From Spirochaetota bacterium (GTDB lineage: Bacteria; Spirochaetota; Spirochaetia; Treponematales; Treponemataceae), in contig JAEXRH010000011.1 of NCBI GenBank assembly GCA_023438065.1, forward strand, positions 193,765-257,764: a stretch of 64,000 bases of DNA, written 5' to 3'. The notes below the pieces were generated by a model. The model saw nothing but the letters and a program-made list of their open reading frames with translations. It did not search any database and was not told the origin of the DNA. Shown here piece after piece: positions 44,832 to 52,539 of this stretch. Within the stretch, counting starts at the first letter, position 1, and each line of letters opens with the position of its first letter. The position numbers and the translations under genes were made by a program.

Positions 44832-45113
44832 TTACCACCAGCCGAAAAGGCCTCCGACGCGGGTCGTGTACCAAACGAGAATGATGAGCGAGACGACTGA
44901 GAGAAGGCGAAACCACCAGCCGAGGGATACGCCGTTCTTGCCAAGGGTCATGCTTTCGAAAAGCGCGAGCAGCGTCAGCAAGACGAAGCCGACGAAGGCG
45001 TAGATACCGTACAGGACGTTATTGTTCGCGACGGCGTCCAGGGAAAGGGTGAACGAGAGAACAAAAACGACGATAAACACGAAGAAAAGAACAAGTATCG
45101 ATTTATTATCCAT
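44832..45113 (-). CDS. Small three-helix membrane protein
   Basis: A 93-residue very hydrophobic protein with three predicted membrane segments (about 5-25, 35-53, 66-83) and a short acidic N terminus; it ends in Gly/Trp (GGLFGWW). I recognise no family. An AAGGAG site lies about 11 nt before the ATG and a consensus-like promoter lies upstream, so it appears to be a genuine, well expressed gene. Confidence 0.75.
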   Translation of the reverse strand: MDNKSILVLFFVFIVVFVLSFTLSLDAVANNNVLYGIYAFVGFVLLTLLALFESMTLGKNGVSLGWWFRLLSVVSLIILVWYTTRVGGLFGWW

Positions 45114-45136
45114 AATTTACACGACTCCTTTCGTTT

Positions 45137-45165
45137 ATTATAGCCCGCAGGATTTCCTTTGTCCA
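45137..45165 (-). promoter_or_regulatory. Strong promoter of the small membrane protein
   Basis: Minus-strand TGGACA, 17 nt, TATAAT (perfect -10), about 23 nt before the ATG. Confidence 0.65.
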
Positions 45166-45182
45166 TCTTATTTGCGTTCCAC

Positions 45183-45211
45183 TTGCCCCCGGGCCCTGAT
45201 TGTGTTATTTT
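45183..45211 (+). promoter_or_regulatory. Candidate promoter of slyD
   Basis: TTGCCC, 17 nt, TATTTT, 28 nt upstream of the ATG at 45240. Confidence 0.35.
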
Positions 45212-45239
45212 CACGGTAACCTACGCACAAGGATTTTTT

Positions 45240-45791
45240 ATGACAATTGCCAAAGACAGCGTCGTCAGCATCGAATACACCCTGACCGACGACGAAAACG
45301 AAGTACTTGATTCATCCGAGGGAATGGGACCTCTTGAGTATCTGCACGGACGAAACAATCTCATACCGGGCCTCGAGCGCGAGCTTGAGGGCAAGAAGGC
45401 GGGCGACTCCCTTAAGGTCGACGTCGCCCCGGCGGACGCATACGGCGAGTATCTTGACGAGCTCGTCGTCGAGGTTGACCGGAACCAGTTCCCGGACGAC
45501 GTCGAGATCGTCGAGGGGATGCAGTTCGAGGCGGCTGGCCCCGAAGGCTCCCGCGTCGTGACCGTCACCGAGGTATCGGGCGACAAGGTCAAGGTCGACG
45601 CGAACCACCCGCTCGCGGGCGAGACCCTTCACTTCGACGTGAAGGTCGTGTCGGTTCGCAACGCCACCGAGGACGAGAAGGCGAACGGCCTCAAGTCCGA
45701 ATGCGGTTGCGGCTGCGGCGGGGACTGCGACGACGATTGCGATTCCGACGGTTGCGGCTCCGACGGCTGCGGCTGCGGACACCATCACTGA
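45240..45791 (+). CDS. slyD: FKBP-type peptidyl-prolyl isomerase SlyD
   Basis: A 183-residue cytosolic prolyl isomerase and chaperone with metal-binding ability. The FKBP half (VVSIEYTLTDDENEVLDSSEG, then PLEYLHGRNNLIPGLERELEGKKAGD) encloses the inserted-flap domain (VDRNQFPDDVEIVEGMQF), as in SlyD. The C-terminal tail is rich in Cys, Asp, Gly and His (CGCGCGGDCDD and ending CGCGHHH), which fits nickel or zinc binding. Start at 45240 with AAGG about 7 nt upstream. It is followed by two hairpins and a T run. Confidence 0.95.
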   Translation: MTIAKDSVVSIEYTLTDDENEVLDSSEGMGPLEYLHGRNNLIPGLERELEGKKAGDSLKVDVAPADAYGEYLDELVVEVDRNQFPDDVEIVEGMQFEAAGPEGSRVVTVTEVSGDKVKVDANHPLAGETLHFDVKVVSVRNATEDEKANGLKSECGCGCGGDCDDDCDSDGCGSDGCGCGHHH

Positions 45792-45811
45792 TCCCGGTAA
45801 CGGGATGAACG

Positions 45812-45838
45812 CCGGCCTCGAGGGGCCGGTTTTTTTTC
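45812..45838 (+). terminator. Terminator after slyD
   Basis: CCGGCC / GGCCGG stem with a 6-nt loop and nine T; a second small hairpin (ATCCCG gtaa CGGGAT) precedes it at 45791-45806. Confidence 0.85.
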
Positions 45839-45854
45839 GCTCCAGGGGGCGCGC

Positions 45855-46892
45855 ATGGACACCGCACGGAAGGACGCGATCACCGCGTGGTTCGCCGCGC
45901 TTTGCTTTTTCCTCTCGACCCTCGAGTACCTGATCCCGAAGCCCCTTCCCTTCCTCAGGCTCGGGCTCGCGAACCTTCCGATCATGCTCGCTATCGCGGT
46001 CCTTCCTCCCAAACAGTTTCTCGCGCTCGTTCTCGCGAAGATTCTCGGTCAGGGACTCATCGGGGGAACCCTCTTCTCGTATATCTTCGCGTTCTCCGCG
46101 GTCGGGACCGTCGCCTCCGCGCTCGTCATGTACGCGCTCGGCAAGGCGTTCCGTCGCTCGGTCTCGTTCGTCGGGATCAGCGTGGCGGGGGCCTTCGCCT
46201 CGAACGCGGCGCAGTTGACGCTCGCGCGCTGGTATATCTTCGGCGAAAGCGCCTGGTATATCGCGCCGCCTTTTTGCGCGGTCGGCGTCGTCACCGGCGC
46301 GGCGCTCGGGATCTTCGCGAACCACTACGCCCGCGCCTCGACCTGGTATCGGGCCGTGCGGGAGGGAAAGCTCGTCTCGCCGCGCGAGGCCGGGACCGCC
46401 GCCGGCGCGGGGAGTCTCGCGGCCGAGGGCCTCTGGCGAAGCGCGGCCCTTCGCGTTCCGTGCGGGATCGCGCTCATCGTCGCACTGATGTTCTCGGGCG
46501 GCATTCCCGCCCGGGCGGCGATCGCCGCCGGCGCCCTATTCCTCGCGCTTGCCGACCGATCGCGCATCCGGGTCGTCCCCGCGATCGCGATGGCGCTGAG
46601 CGTCGTCGCCTTCAACCTCGCCGTCCCCTTCGGGAAGGTGCTCGTCTCGCCGTTCGGGATTCCGATCACCGCGGGCGCGCTCGAGGCAGGCATAAAAAAA
46701 GCCCTCGAGATCGAGGGCATGCTCTTCGTTTCGAAATGGATGCTGAAGCCGGGAATCAGGCTCCCGGGAAAGGCCGGTACGCTCGTCAGCGAGGCGTTCG
46801 GCATAGTCGGCGCGTTGACCGCCGGGCGAAAGCGCATTGACCCGCGAAACCTCGTCGCGAGCCTCGACGCGATCATGTCCGAACGCGGCTGA
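45855..46892 (+). CDS. Gx transporter family / heptaprenyl diphosphate synthase component I-like membrane protein
   Basis: A 345-residue integral membrane protein. The first half matches the Hpre_diP_synt_I (Gx transporter) family: LIPKPLPFLRLGLANLPIML, KILGQGLIGGTLFSYIF and GFSNAAQ-like ASNAAQLTLARWY. It probably acts as a substrate-binding membrane component in an ECF-like transport system, although the name reflects a heptaprenyl diphosphate synthase subunit in Bacillus; function here is unclear. The second half (about 180-345) adds two or more helices and a basic tail. It ends in a 20-bp convergent overlap with the TPR gene. Confidence 0.8.
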   Translation: MDTARKDAITAWFAALCFFLSTLEYLIPKPLPFLRLGLANLPIMLAIAVLPPKQFLALVLAKILGQGLIGGTLFSYIFAFSAVGTVASALVMYALGKAFRRSVSFVGISVAGAFASNAAQLTLARWYIFGESAWYIAPPFCAVGVVTGAALGIFANHYARASTWYRAVREGKLVSPREAGTAAGAGSLAAEGLWRSAALRVPCGIALIVALMFSGGIPARAAIAAGALFLALADRSRIRVVPAIAMALSVVAFNLAVPFGKVLVSPFGIPITAGALEAGIKKALEIEGMLFVSKWMLKPGIRLPGKAGTLVSEAFGIVGALTAGRKRIDPRNLVASLDAIMSERG

Positions 46893-47523
46893 GCCCGTCG
46901 GCGGCTTCCTTGTAGTCGGGCCGAAGCTTGATCGCGCGCTGATAGGCTTCCTGCGCGCCCTTCTTGTCGCCAAGGCTTTCGCGCGCGCCGCCAAGCCGGT
47001 ACCACCACAACGAGATTGAAGGCTCGAGCTGACAGGCCGCGGAATAGGCGATATCGGCGTGATTGAAGCGCTTCGAAAGGCGATAGATCTCGCCGACGAA
47101 AAAATACGCGGTACTGATCCGCTCGCCCCGGGGGGCGGCGTCTATGTAGCTTTCCATGTATTTGAGGGACTCTTTATAGTTCGAAAGGTAGAAGTGCCCC
47201 TCGCCGAGCGTCTCGATAACGCGCACGTCCTGACTGACCTTCAGCGCCTCGGTGCAAACGGCGACGGCTTCCTGGTAGCGGGCGGTCCGGATCAGGGACC
47301 AACCGTAAATCGTATAAGCCTCGATGTTTTTCGGGTTATCGGCCAATTCCTGCTTGCAGACCTCGATGGCCTGTCCGTACGCCGCTTTCGCGTCCTCGGT
47401 CCGGCCGGCGATCTCGAGATCGCGACCGCTGCGGTAGAGCTTGAGCGCGTCGGGCTTGTCCTGCGCGACGAGGGTTTGAGCGATCAACGAAAAGATGACG
47501 ATGGCGAGTATACTTCGTTTCAT
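46873..47523 (-). CDS. Exported TPR-repeat protein
   Basis: A 216-residue protein with a signal peptide (MKRSILAIVIFSLIAQTLVAQ) and about four to five tetratricopeptide repeats (GRTEDAKAAYGQAIEV, IYGWSLIRTARYQEAVAVCTEAL, GEGHFYLSNYKESLKYMESYI, ADIAYSAACQLEP, GDKKGAQEAYQRAIKLRPDY). It is a periplasmic scaffold of unknown partner. The predicted -10 box lies 6 nt before the ATG. A perfect palindrome lies about 70 nt upstream and may be its operator. Confidence 0.85.
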   Translation of the reverse strand: MKRSILAIVIFSLIAQTLVAQDKPDALKLYRSGRDLEIAGRTEDAKAAYGQAIEVCKQELADNPKNIEAYTIYGWSLIRTARYQEAVAVCTEALKVSQDVRVIETLGEGHFYLSNYKESLKYMESYIDAAPRGERISTAYFFVGEIYRLSKRFNHADIAYSAACQLEPSISLWWYRLGGARESLGDKKGAQEAYQRAIKLRPDYKEAADGLSRVRT

Positions 47524-47529
47524 GCGCCT

Positions 47530-47558
47530 ACTATGACCTTTTTATTCCCATTTTTCAA
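47530..47558 (-). promoter_or_regulatory. Promoter of the TPR gene, probably leaderless
   Basis: Minus-strand TTGAAA, 17 nt, CATAGT, ending 6 nt before the ATG at 47523. Confidence 0.45.
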
Positions 47559-47583
47559 CCGTTGCCGCCTCGAGCGGAAGACT

Positions 47584-47605
47584 GTATACCTACCGGTAGG
47601 TATAC
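47584..47605. promoter_or_regulatory. Perfect 22-bp palindrome, operator-like
   Basis: Two head-to-head copies of GTATACCTACC with no spacer. The centre is at 47594.5, about 71.5 bp upstream of the predicted transcription start of the TPR gene (near 47523). Perfect 22-bp symmetry without a T run suggests a binding site for a dimeric regulator rather than a terminator. No regulator gene adjoins it. Confidence 0.55.
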
Positions 47606-47711
47606 GATGCCGATTCAACGGCGTCCCGCAACGCGAGCTGAATAACCCGCGGGGCGCGACCCGTAATTCCCGAAGTTCTGGATCGGCGCCCGCCGAACGT
47701 CGCGAGACAAC

Positions 47712-49085
47712 CTAGTTCCGAAAACTGTGGATCGGCGCCGGGATCCTCCCGCCGCGGCGGATGAATTCCGCGCACGAAAAGCCGTTTACCGGAAGGATCG
47801 GCGCTCCGCCAAGGAGCCCGCCGAACTCGGCCCACTCGCCGGCCTTCTTGCCCGGGACCGGGATCACGCGAACGGCCGTCGTCTTGTTGTTCACCATGCC
47901 GATCGCCATCTCGTCCGCGATGATGCCGGAGATGGTCTCCGCGCTCGTGTCGCCCGGGATCGCCACCATGTCGAGGCCGACCGAGCACACGCAGGTCATC
48001 GCCTCGAGTTTCTCGAGGTTGATCGAGCCCGCGCGGACGGCGGCGACCATGCCCTCGTCCTCGGAGACCGGGATGAAGGCGCCGGAAAGCCCGCCGACGT
48101 TCGTCGAGGCCATAACGCCGCCTTTCTTCACCATGTCGGTGAGCATCGCGAGCGCGGCGGTCGTGCCGGGCGCGCCGGCGGACTCAAGACCCATCTCCTC
48201 GAGGATGCGCGCGACCGAGTCCCCGACGGCCGGGGTCGGCGCGAGCGAGAGGTCGAGAATGCCGAACGGGACGCCGAGCCGGCGCGCGGCTTCCTGCCCG
48301 ACGAGCTGGCCCATGCGGGTGATCTTGAAGGCGGTTTTCTTGATGCCGTCCGCGAGGACGTCGAGCGGGGCGCCGCGGTACTGCTCGCACGCGGCCTTCA
48401 CGACGCCGGGGCCCGAGACGCCGACGGAAAGCACGGACTCGCCCTCGCCGGGCCCGTGGAAGGCGCCCGCCATGAAGGGATTATCCTCGGGGGCGTTGCA
48501 GAAGACGACGAGCTTCGCGCAGCCGAGCCCGTCGCGATCCGCGGTGGCGGCGGCGGCGGCCTTCACGATCGTTCCCATCTTCCGGACGGCGTCCATATTG
48601 ATGCCGTTCTTGGTCGTGCCGAGATTGACCGACGAGCACACGCGCGCGGTTTCGGAAAGGGCGCGCGGGATCGAGTCGATGAGTCGAAGGTCGCCCGAGG
48701 TCATGCCCTTTTGCACGAGCGCGGAAAATCCGCCGACGAAGTCGACTCCGAGCTCGGTCGCGACCTCGTCGAGGGTCACGGCCCAGGGGGTAAAATCGGT
48801 CTCGTCGCTCGGCTCGGCGACAAGCGCGATCGGGGTCACCGAGATGCGCTTGTTGATGATCGGCACGCCGAACTCGCCCTCGATCTCGCGCCCGATCTCG
48901 ACGAGCCGGCCCGCGGTCCTGAGGAGTTTCTCGCGGATCCTTCGCCGGGACTCCTCGCCCGATGAACTCGCGCAGTCCCGGAGCGAGACGCCCATGGTGA
49001 TCGCGCGGACATCGAGTTTGTGCCGCATGAACATATCGACGGTTTCCTGAATTTCGTGGGGGGAAAAAAGCATATCTGTAGTCAT
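47712..49085 (-). CDS. UPF0210/PFL family protein (DUF711)
   Basis: A 457-residue protein of the UPF0210 family, whose fold resembles that of glycyl-radical (pyruvate formate-lyase-like) enzymes but whose function is unknown. Family marks include [13 protein letters not shown] near the N terminus, [61 protein letters not shown] and GASAP-like [13 protein letters not shown]. The N terminus could be the Met at 49085 or 49073; neither has a well-spaced ribosome-binding site, so coupling to the ACT-domain gene 22 nt upstream is likely. Confidence 0.88.
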   Translation of the reverse strand: MTTDMLFSPHEIQETVDMFMRHKLDVRAITMGVSLRDCASSSGEESRRRIREKLLRTAGRLVEIGREIEGEFGVPIINKRISVTPIALVAEPSDETDFTPWAVTLDEVATELGVDFVGGFSALVQKGMTSGDLRLIDSIPRALSETARVCSSVNLGTTKNGINMDAVRKMGTIVKAAAAATADRDGLGCAKLVVFCNAPEDNPFMAGAFHGPGEGESVLSVGVSGPGVVKAACEQYRGAPLDVLADGIKKTAFKITRMGQLVGQEAARRLGVPFGILDLSLAPTPAVGDSVARILEEMGLESAGAPGTTAALAMLTDMVKKGGVMASTNVGGLSGAFIPVSEDEGMVAAVRAGSINLEKLEAMTCVCSVGLDMVAIPGDTSAETISGIIADEMAIGMVNNKTTAVRVIPVPGKKAGEWAEFGGLLGGAPILPVNGFSCAEFIRRGGRIPAPIHSFRN

Positions 49086-49107
49086 CCTGAAAAGTGCCCT
49101 ATAGGGC

Positions 49108-49377
49108 CTAGATGCGGTGCATGGCGGAAAAGACCTGCTCATGCATCATGCTGATACTGACGCCGAGCTCCCCGCCGAGCGCGGAAAGCTTTTCCTTGGT
49201 GTCCTTTATGGAAATGTCGCTCTTGGAAAGGTCGACCATCATCATCATGACGAAGTTGCCCGAAAGGATTGTCTGGGAGATATCGACGATATTGATGCCG
49301 TGCTTCGAAAAAAAGCCTGATACGCTGGCGATGATGCCAACCTGGTCGGTTCCGACCACCGTAATGATTGCGTTCAT
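49108..49377 (-). CDS. ACT-domain protein (UPF0237)
   Basis: An 89-residue single ACT domain, [37 protein letters not shown], the form that usually precedes UPF0210 genes. ACT domains bind amino acids or related small ligands, so it probably regulates its partner. GAGGA lies 5 nt before the ATG at 49377. Confidence 0.92.
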   Translation of the reverse strand: MNAIITVVGTDQVGIIASVSGFFSKHGINIVDISQTILSGNFVMMMMVDLSKSDISIKDTKEKLSALGGELGVSISMMHEQVFSAMHRI

Positions 49378-49396
49378 TGAGGTCCTCGCAGGCCGT

Positions 49397-49426
49397 ATCA
49401 TAATCGGGAACCGATACGGCTTGCAA
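49397..49426 (-). promoter_or_regulatory. Promoter of the ACT-UPF0210 operon with embedded inverted repeat
   Basis: Minus-strand TTGCAA, 18 nt, TATGAT. An 8-bp inverted repeat (GCCGTATC 49392-49399 and GATACGGC 49413-49420) spans the -10 box and spacer and could be an operator. Confidence 0.55.
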
Positions 49427-49442
49427 GACCGCTATTCCAAAA

Positions 49443-49553
49443 TCACTCGCCTTTCGCGGCGCGCTTTTCCTGCTTCTCCTTCCGTTTCTCCTTCAGGGTA
49501 TGCGCGGGCTTCTTCTTCGCTTCGGCCTTTCCTTTGTCCTTGCCTTTGGGCAT
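49443..49553 (-). CDS. 36-residue lysine-rich protein
   Basis: A tiny, strongly basic protein beginning MPKGKDKGKAEAKKKPA and ending EKQEKRAAKGE; more than a third of its residues are Lys. A textbook AAGGAGGG ribosome-binding site lies 7 nt before the ATG, which argues for real translation despite the short length. It could bind nucleic acid or the ribosome (inference). The longer in-frame opening to 49688 overlaps cheD and has no ribosome-binding site. Confidence 0.65.
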   Translation of the reverse strand: MPKGKDKGKAEAKKKPAHTLKEKRKEKQEKRAAKGE

Positions 49554-49626
49554 AATCAAACCCTCCTTTCGAAAATTTGGAATTACGTATAATGTACCGC
49601 TTGCCGGCGGTTTTTTCCACAAAATT

Positions 49627-50205
49627 CTAGAAAAGGATCGGCCTCCCGTCGTTGCGCGCGCGTTCCTGAAGCATGTGCGAGTAGGCAAACTCGCGCCGGG
49701 CGATTGCGGATCCCGTCGTTTGCGAGAACTTCATGAGAACCTTAGCCGTCGTCGGGAAAAAATACACCCGTCGCGGCGCGGTTCCCCCGACACTGTACGA
49801 ATCGACCGGGATTCGCTCGACGTCAAGAAAGGAAAAGGCGAAATCGATGTTCATTTTCGGGACGTCGATGATCGGCGCCGTGGAGCCGACGAGCATGGTA
49901 CTCCCCCCGAAAACCTTGGCCCGAAGCTTCCTCTTGGCGCCGCCCTTTTTCAGGATATCGTTTATGAGCACTTCCATGGCATTCACGCCGAATCTCGAGC
50001 TGGGGGCCTCGCTATTGACTTGCCCCGCCCGTTGGTAGGGAAGCATGAAATGATTGAGGCCCCCGACCGGAACGGAAAGGTCGTACAGGGCCACAGAAAT
50101 GCAGGAGCCGAGCAGGGTCGCGATCACGATATCGTCGACGGAAGAATGGAATTCCCCCGGCCCGATATAGTGCTCGGATCGGGAGAACCGCGCGTTGAAC
50201 CTCAC
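49627..50205 (-). CDS. cheD: Chemoreceptor glutamine deamidase CheD
   Basis: A 192-residue CheD, which deamidates glutamines of methyl-accepting receptors and interacts with CheC-type phosphatases where present. The catalytic Cys is in LLGSCISVALYD and the His in GGLNHFMLPY; SRFGVNAMEVLINDILKKGG and KVFGGSTML are family hallmarks. It starts with GTG, the last three bases of which overlap the cheY stop (GTGA), so it is translationally coupled. Confidence 0.95.
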   Translation of the reverse strand: MRFNARFSRSEHYIGPGEFHSSVDDIVIATLLGSCISVALYDLSVPVGGLNHFMLPYQRAGQVNSEAPSSRFGVNAMEVLINDILKKGGAKRKLRAKVFGGSTMLVGSTAPIIDVPKMNIDFAFSFLDVERIPVDSYSVGGTAPRRVYFFPTTAKVLMKFSQTTGSAIARREFAYSHMLQERARNDGRPILF

Positions 50206-50567
50206 GGGATTACTTTCTTGATCGTCTCGATGAGTTTCTCGTTATTGAAGGGTTTTACGATCCATCCCGTCGCGCCGGCTTTCTTGCCTTCCTCGACGAC
50301 GGATCCCTGCGACTCGGTCGTGAGGACCAGGATCGGCACGAACTTTATTCCCTCGGTCTCCCGAATCTTCTTGACCATCGTGAGTCCGTCCATGTTCGGC
50401 ATGTTCACGTCGGTTATGACGAGTTGAACCTTTTGCTCAGCGAGCCGCTTAAGACCCTCCGCCCCGTCGGCCGCCTCAAAGACGGTATAACCGCTTTGCT
50501 CGAGGATGAAACGCACGCTCTGCCTGATTGACACGGAATCGTCGACGATAAGAATCGATGCAGCCAT
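50202..50567 (-). CDS. cheY: Chemotaxis response regulator CheY
   Basis: A 121-residue single receiver domain. Acidic pocket DD at 9-10, phospho-acceptor Asp 53 (ITDVNMPNMDG), the switch Thr in VLTTESQ and the Lys in WIVKPF are all in place. Phosphorylated by CheA, it acts on the flagellar motor. It has a GGAGGGAG ribosome-binding site, and an 80-nt gap from cheB holds a candidate internal promoter. Confidence 0.95.
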   Translation of the reverse strand: MAASILIVDDSVSIRQSVRFILEQSGYTVFEAADGAEGLKRLAEQKVQLVITDVNMPNMDGLTMVKKIRETEGIKFVPILVLTTESQGSVVEEGKKAGATGWIVKPFNNEKLIETIKKVIP

Positions 50568-50610
50568 CTGAACACTCCCTCCCGCCCCGCGGGCGTTGCT
50601 TTATGCCTTA

Positions 50611-50639
50611 ATTCTATTGCATTCGCGAACGTAACGCAA
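50611..50639 (-). promoter_or_regulatory. Candidate internal promoter for cheY-cheD
   Basis: Minus-strand TTGCGT, 17 nt, TAGAAT in the only sizeable gap inside the chemotaxis cluster. Confidence 0.45.
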
Positions 50640-50647
50640 AGGAAAAA

Positions 50648-51715
50648 TCACCGGGCTTTCCCCATCCTGATGACGAGATCGGCGATCTGGTCGAGGGGCA
50701 CGACCTTGTCGACGGCGCCCAATTTGATGGCCTCCTTCGGCATGCCGAAAACGACGCAGGACGCCTCGTCCTGCGCGACGTTGAACGAGCCGGCGCCCTT
50801 CATCTCGAGCATGCCGCGCGCGCCGTCGTCCCCCATCCCGGTCATTATGACGCCGATCGCGTTCTTTCCCGCGTACCGCGCCGTCGAGCGGAAAAGGACG
50901 TCGACCGACGGGCGATGGCGGGACACGAGCGGGCCCGTTTTCACCTCGACGAAGTATCGTGCCCCGGCGCGCTTCAGGAGGAGATGCTTGTTTCCCGGAG
51001 CGATGAGCACGCGCCCGCGAAGCACCGTGTCGTTATCCGCGGCCTCCTTGATCTCGACGTCGCAGATCCCGTTCAGCCGCTCGGCGAACGCCGCGGTAAA
51101 ATGTTCGGGCATGTGCTGAACGATGACGACCCCGGGACAGTCGATGGGCAGGCGCTCGAGGAACACGCGGAGGGCCTCGGTACCCCCGGTCGACGCGCCG
51201 ACGACGATTACGGTTTCCGTCGTCTCGATTTGGACGTGCGCGGACGGCATGGGAAGGATCACGTCGGCGGTCAGCTTCGGCGACACGGCGGGCGCCGAAG
51301 GCGTGAGTTTCTTGACCGTCGTCAGGTACGCCGCCCGGACCGCGTCCGATATCATGACGCGGGATTCCTCGATGAATTGTTTGGTCCCGACCTTCGGTTT
51401 GAGTATGATATCGACGGCCCCGAACTGCATGGCCTGGAAAACGTTGTTCGAACCTTCCTCGGCCTTGCTCGAGCAGATGATGACGGGCAGGGGATGCTGG
51501 CTCATGAGTTTCTTGAGGAAGGTCAATCCGTCCATTCTCGGCATCTCGATGTCGAGAATCATCACGTCGGGCACGCACCGCTTCAGTTTCTCGGCCGCGT
51601 CGTACGGGTCGGAGGCGGTCTCGATGACCGTTATGTCCGCCTCCCCGGAAAGGACTTCGGTGAGCGTCTGACGCACGACGGCCGAGTCGTCTACGAGCAT
51701 TACCTGTATCATCAT
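50648..51715 (-). CDS. cheB: Chemotaxis methylesterase/deamidase CheB
   Basis: A 355-residue CheB. N-terminal receiver with Asp 55 ([13 protein letters not shown]), a linker (about 120-165), then the methylesterase domain with the catalytic Ser in VGASTGG, the His in QHMPEHF and the Asp in MTGMGDDGA. It removes methyl groups from receptors. The start overlaps the cheR stop (TGATG). The longer open frame to 52225 lies inside cheR and was rejected. Confidence 0.96.
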   Translation of the reverse strand: MMIQVMLVDDSAVVRQTLTEVLSGEADITVIETASDPYDAAEKLKRCVPDVMILDIEMPRMDGLTFLKKLMSQHPLPVIICSSKAEEGSNNVFQAMQFGAVDIILKPKVGTKQFIEESRVMISDAVRAAYLTTVKKLTPSAPAVSPKLTADVILPMPSAHVQIETTETVIVVGASTGGTEALRVFLERLPIDCPGVVIVQHMPEHFTAAFAERLNGICDVEIKEAADNDTVLRGRVLIAPGNKHLLLKRAGARYFVEVKTGPLVSRHRPSVDVLFRSTARYAGKNAIGVIMTGMGDDGARGMLEMKGAGSFNVAQDEASCVVFGMPKEAIKLGAVDKVVPLDQIADLVIRMGKAR

Positions 51716-52539
51716 CACACCTCGCGCGTGTCGCGGTATACCGCGGAAGATACGCTTTTCAGCGGAAGATCGATCGCCCCGATATTCTCGGAGTGTCCCA
51801 TGAACAGATACCCGCCCGGGGCGAGATGCTCGTGAATGCGGTGAAGCACCTCGCGCTGCGTGTTCTTCTCGAAATAGATGAACACGTTCCTGCAGAACAC
51901 GACGTGGTATTTCTTGCTGATCGAGTACGACTGGTCCATCAGGTTGAGCTTCCGGAACATGACCTTCTCGCGTATCTCCGGCCTGAAGCGAATCGTCTTC
52001 GCCTCGGGGTCGCGGCTCCGCATGCAATACCGCCTGAGGCACTCCGGCGGAATCTTCGCGGCCTGATGCTCGGTATAGATGCCCGCGTGCGCGATCTGGA
52101 GCACCTTCTCGGAGATGTCGGTACCCAGGATACGATAGCGAAACGGGGATGATCCCGCCATGAAATTCTCGAGCGTCATCGCGAGGGTATACGCCTCTTG
52201 CCCGGTGGACGCGGCGACGGACCACAGGTTAAGGTCGGCGAGACCACGTTGCGCCGTGAGCTCCGGCAGCACCGTTTTGGACAGATAGTCGAAATGATGC
52301 GATTCCCTGAAGAAATCCGTCTCGTTCGTGGTGACGACGTCGACGAGCTGCTGGACCTCGCGCTCGAAACCGGCGGGACTGAAGACGTACTCGCAATACT
52401 CCTCGTACGTCGGGATCTTCAGCGCGCGAAGCCGCTTGCCGAGTCGAGTCTCGAGCATGATCTTTTTGGCGGGGGGCATCTTGATGCCGAGGTTTCCCTC
52501 GATAAAATCCCTGAAAACGCCGAATGTCGCGTCGTTCAT
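51715..52539 (-). CDS. cheR: Chemotaxis methyltransferase CheR
   Basis: A 274-residue SAM-dependent methyltransferase that methylates glutamates of chemoreceptors. Marks: N-terminal helical domain ([21 protein letters not shown]), [11 protein letters not shown], the SAM-binding [16 protein letters not shown], and [20 protein letters not shown]. The receptor encoded upstream ends in a CheR-tether-like pentapeptide. The ATG overlaps the cheA stop by 4 nt. Confidence 0.96.
   Translation of the reverse strand: MNDATFGVFRDFIEGNLGIKMPPAKKIMLETRLGKRLRALKIPTYEEYCEYVFSPAGFEREVQQLVDVVTTNETDFFRESHHFDYLSKTVLPELTAQRGLADLNLWSVAASTGQEAYTLAMTLENFMAGSSPFRYRILGTDISEKVLQIAHAGIYTEHQAAKIPPECLRRYCMRSRDPEAKTIRFRPEIREKVMFRKLNLMDQSYSISKKYHVVFCRNVFIYFEKNTQREVLHRIHEHLAPGGYLFMGHSENIGAIDLPLKSVSSAVYRDTREV

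Noticed and set aside
49595..49620. Terminator-like ACCGC / GCGGT hairpin with six T on the plus strand
   Set aside because: No gene is transcribed in the plus direction there, and the stem is only 5 bp.
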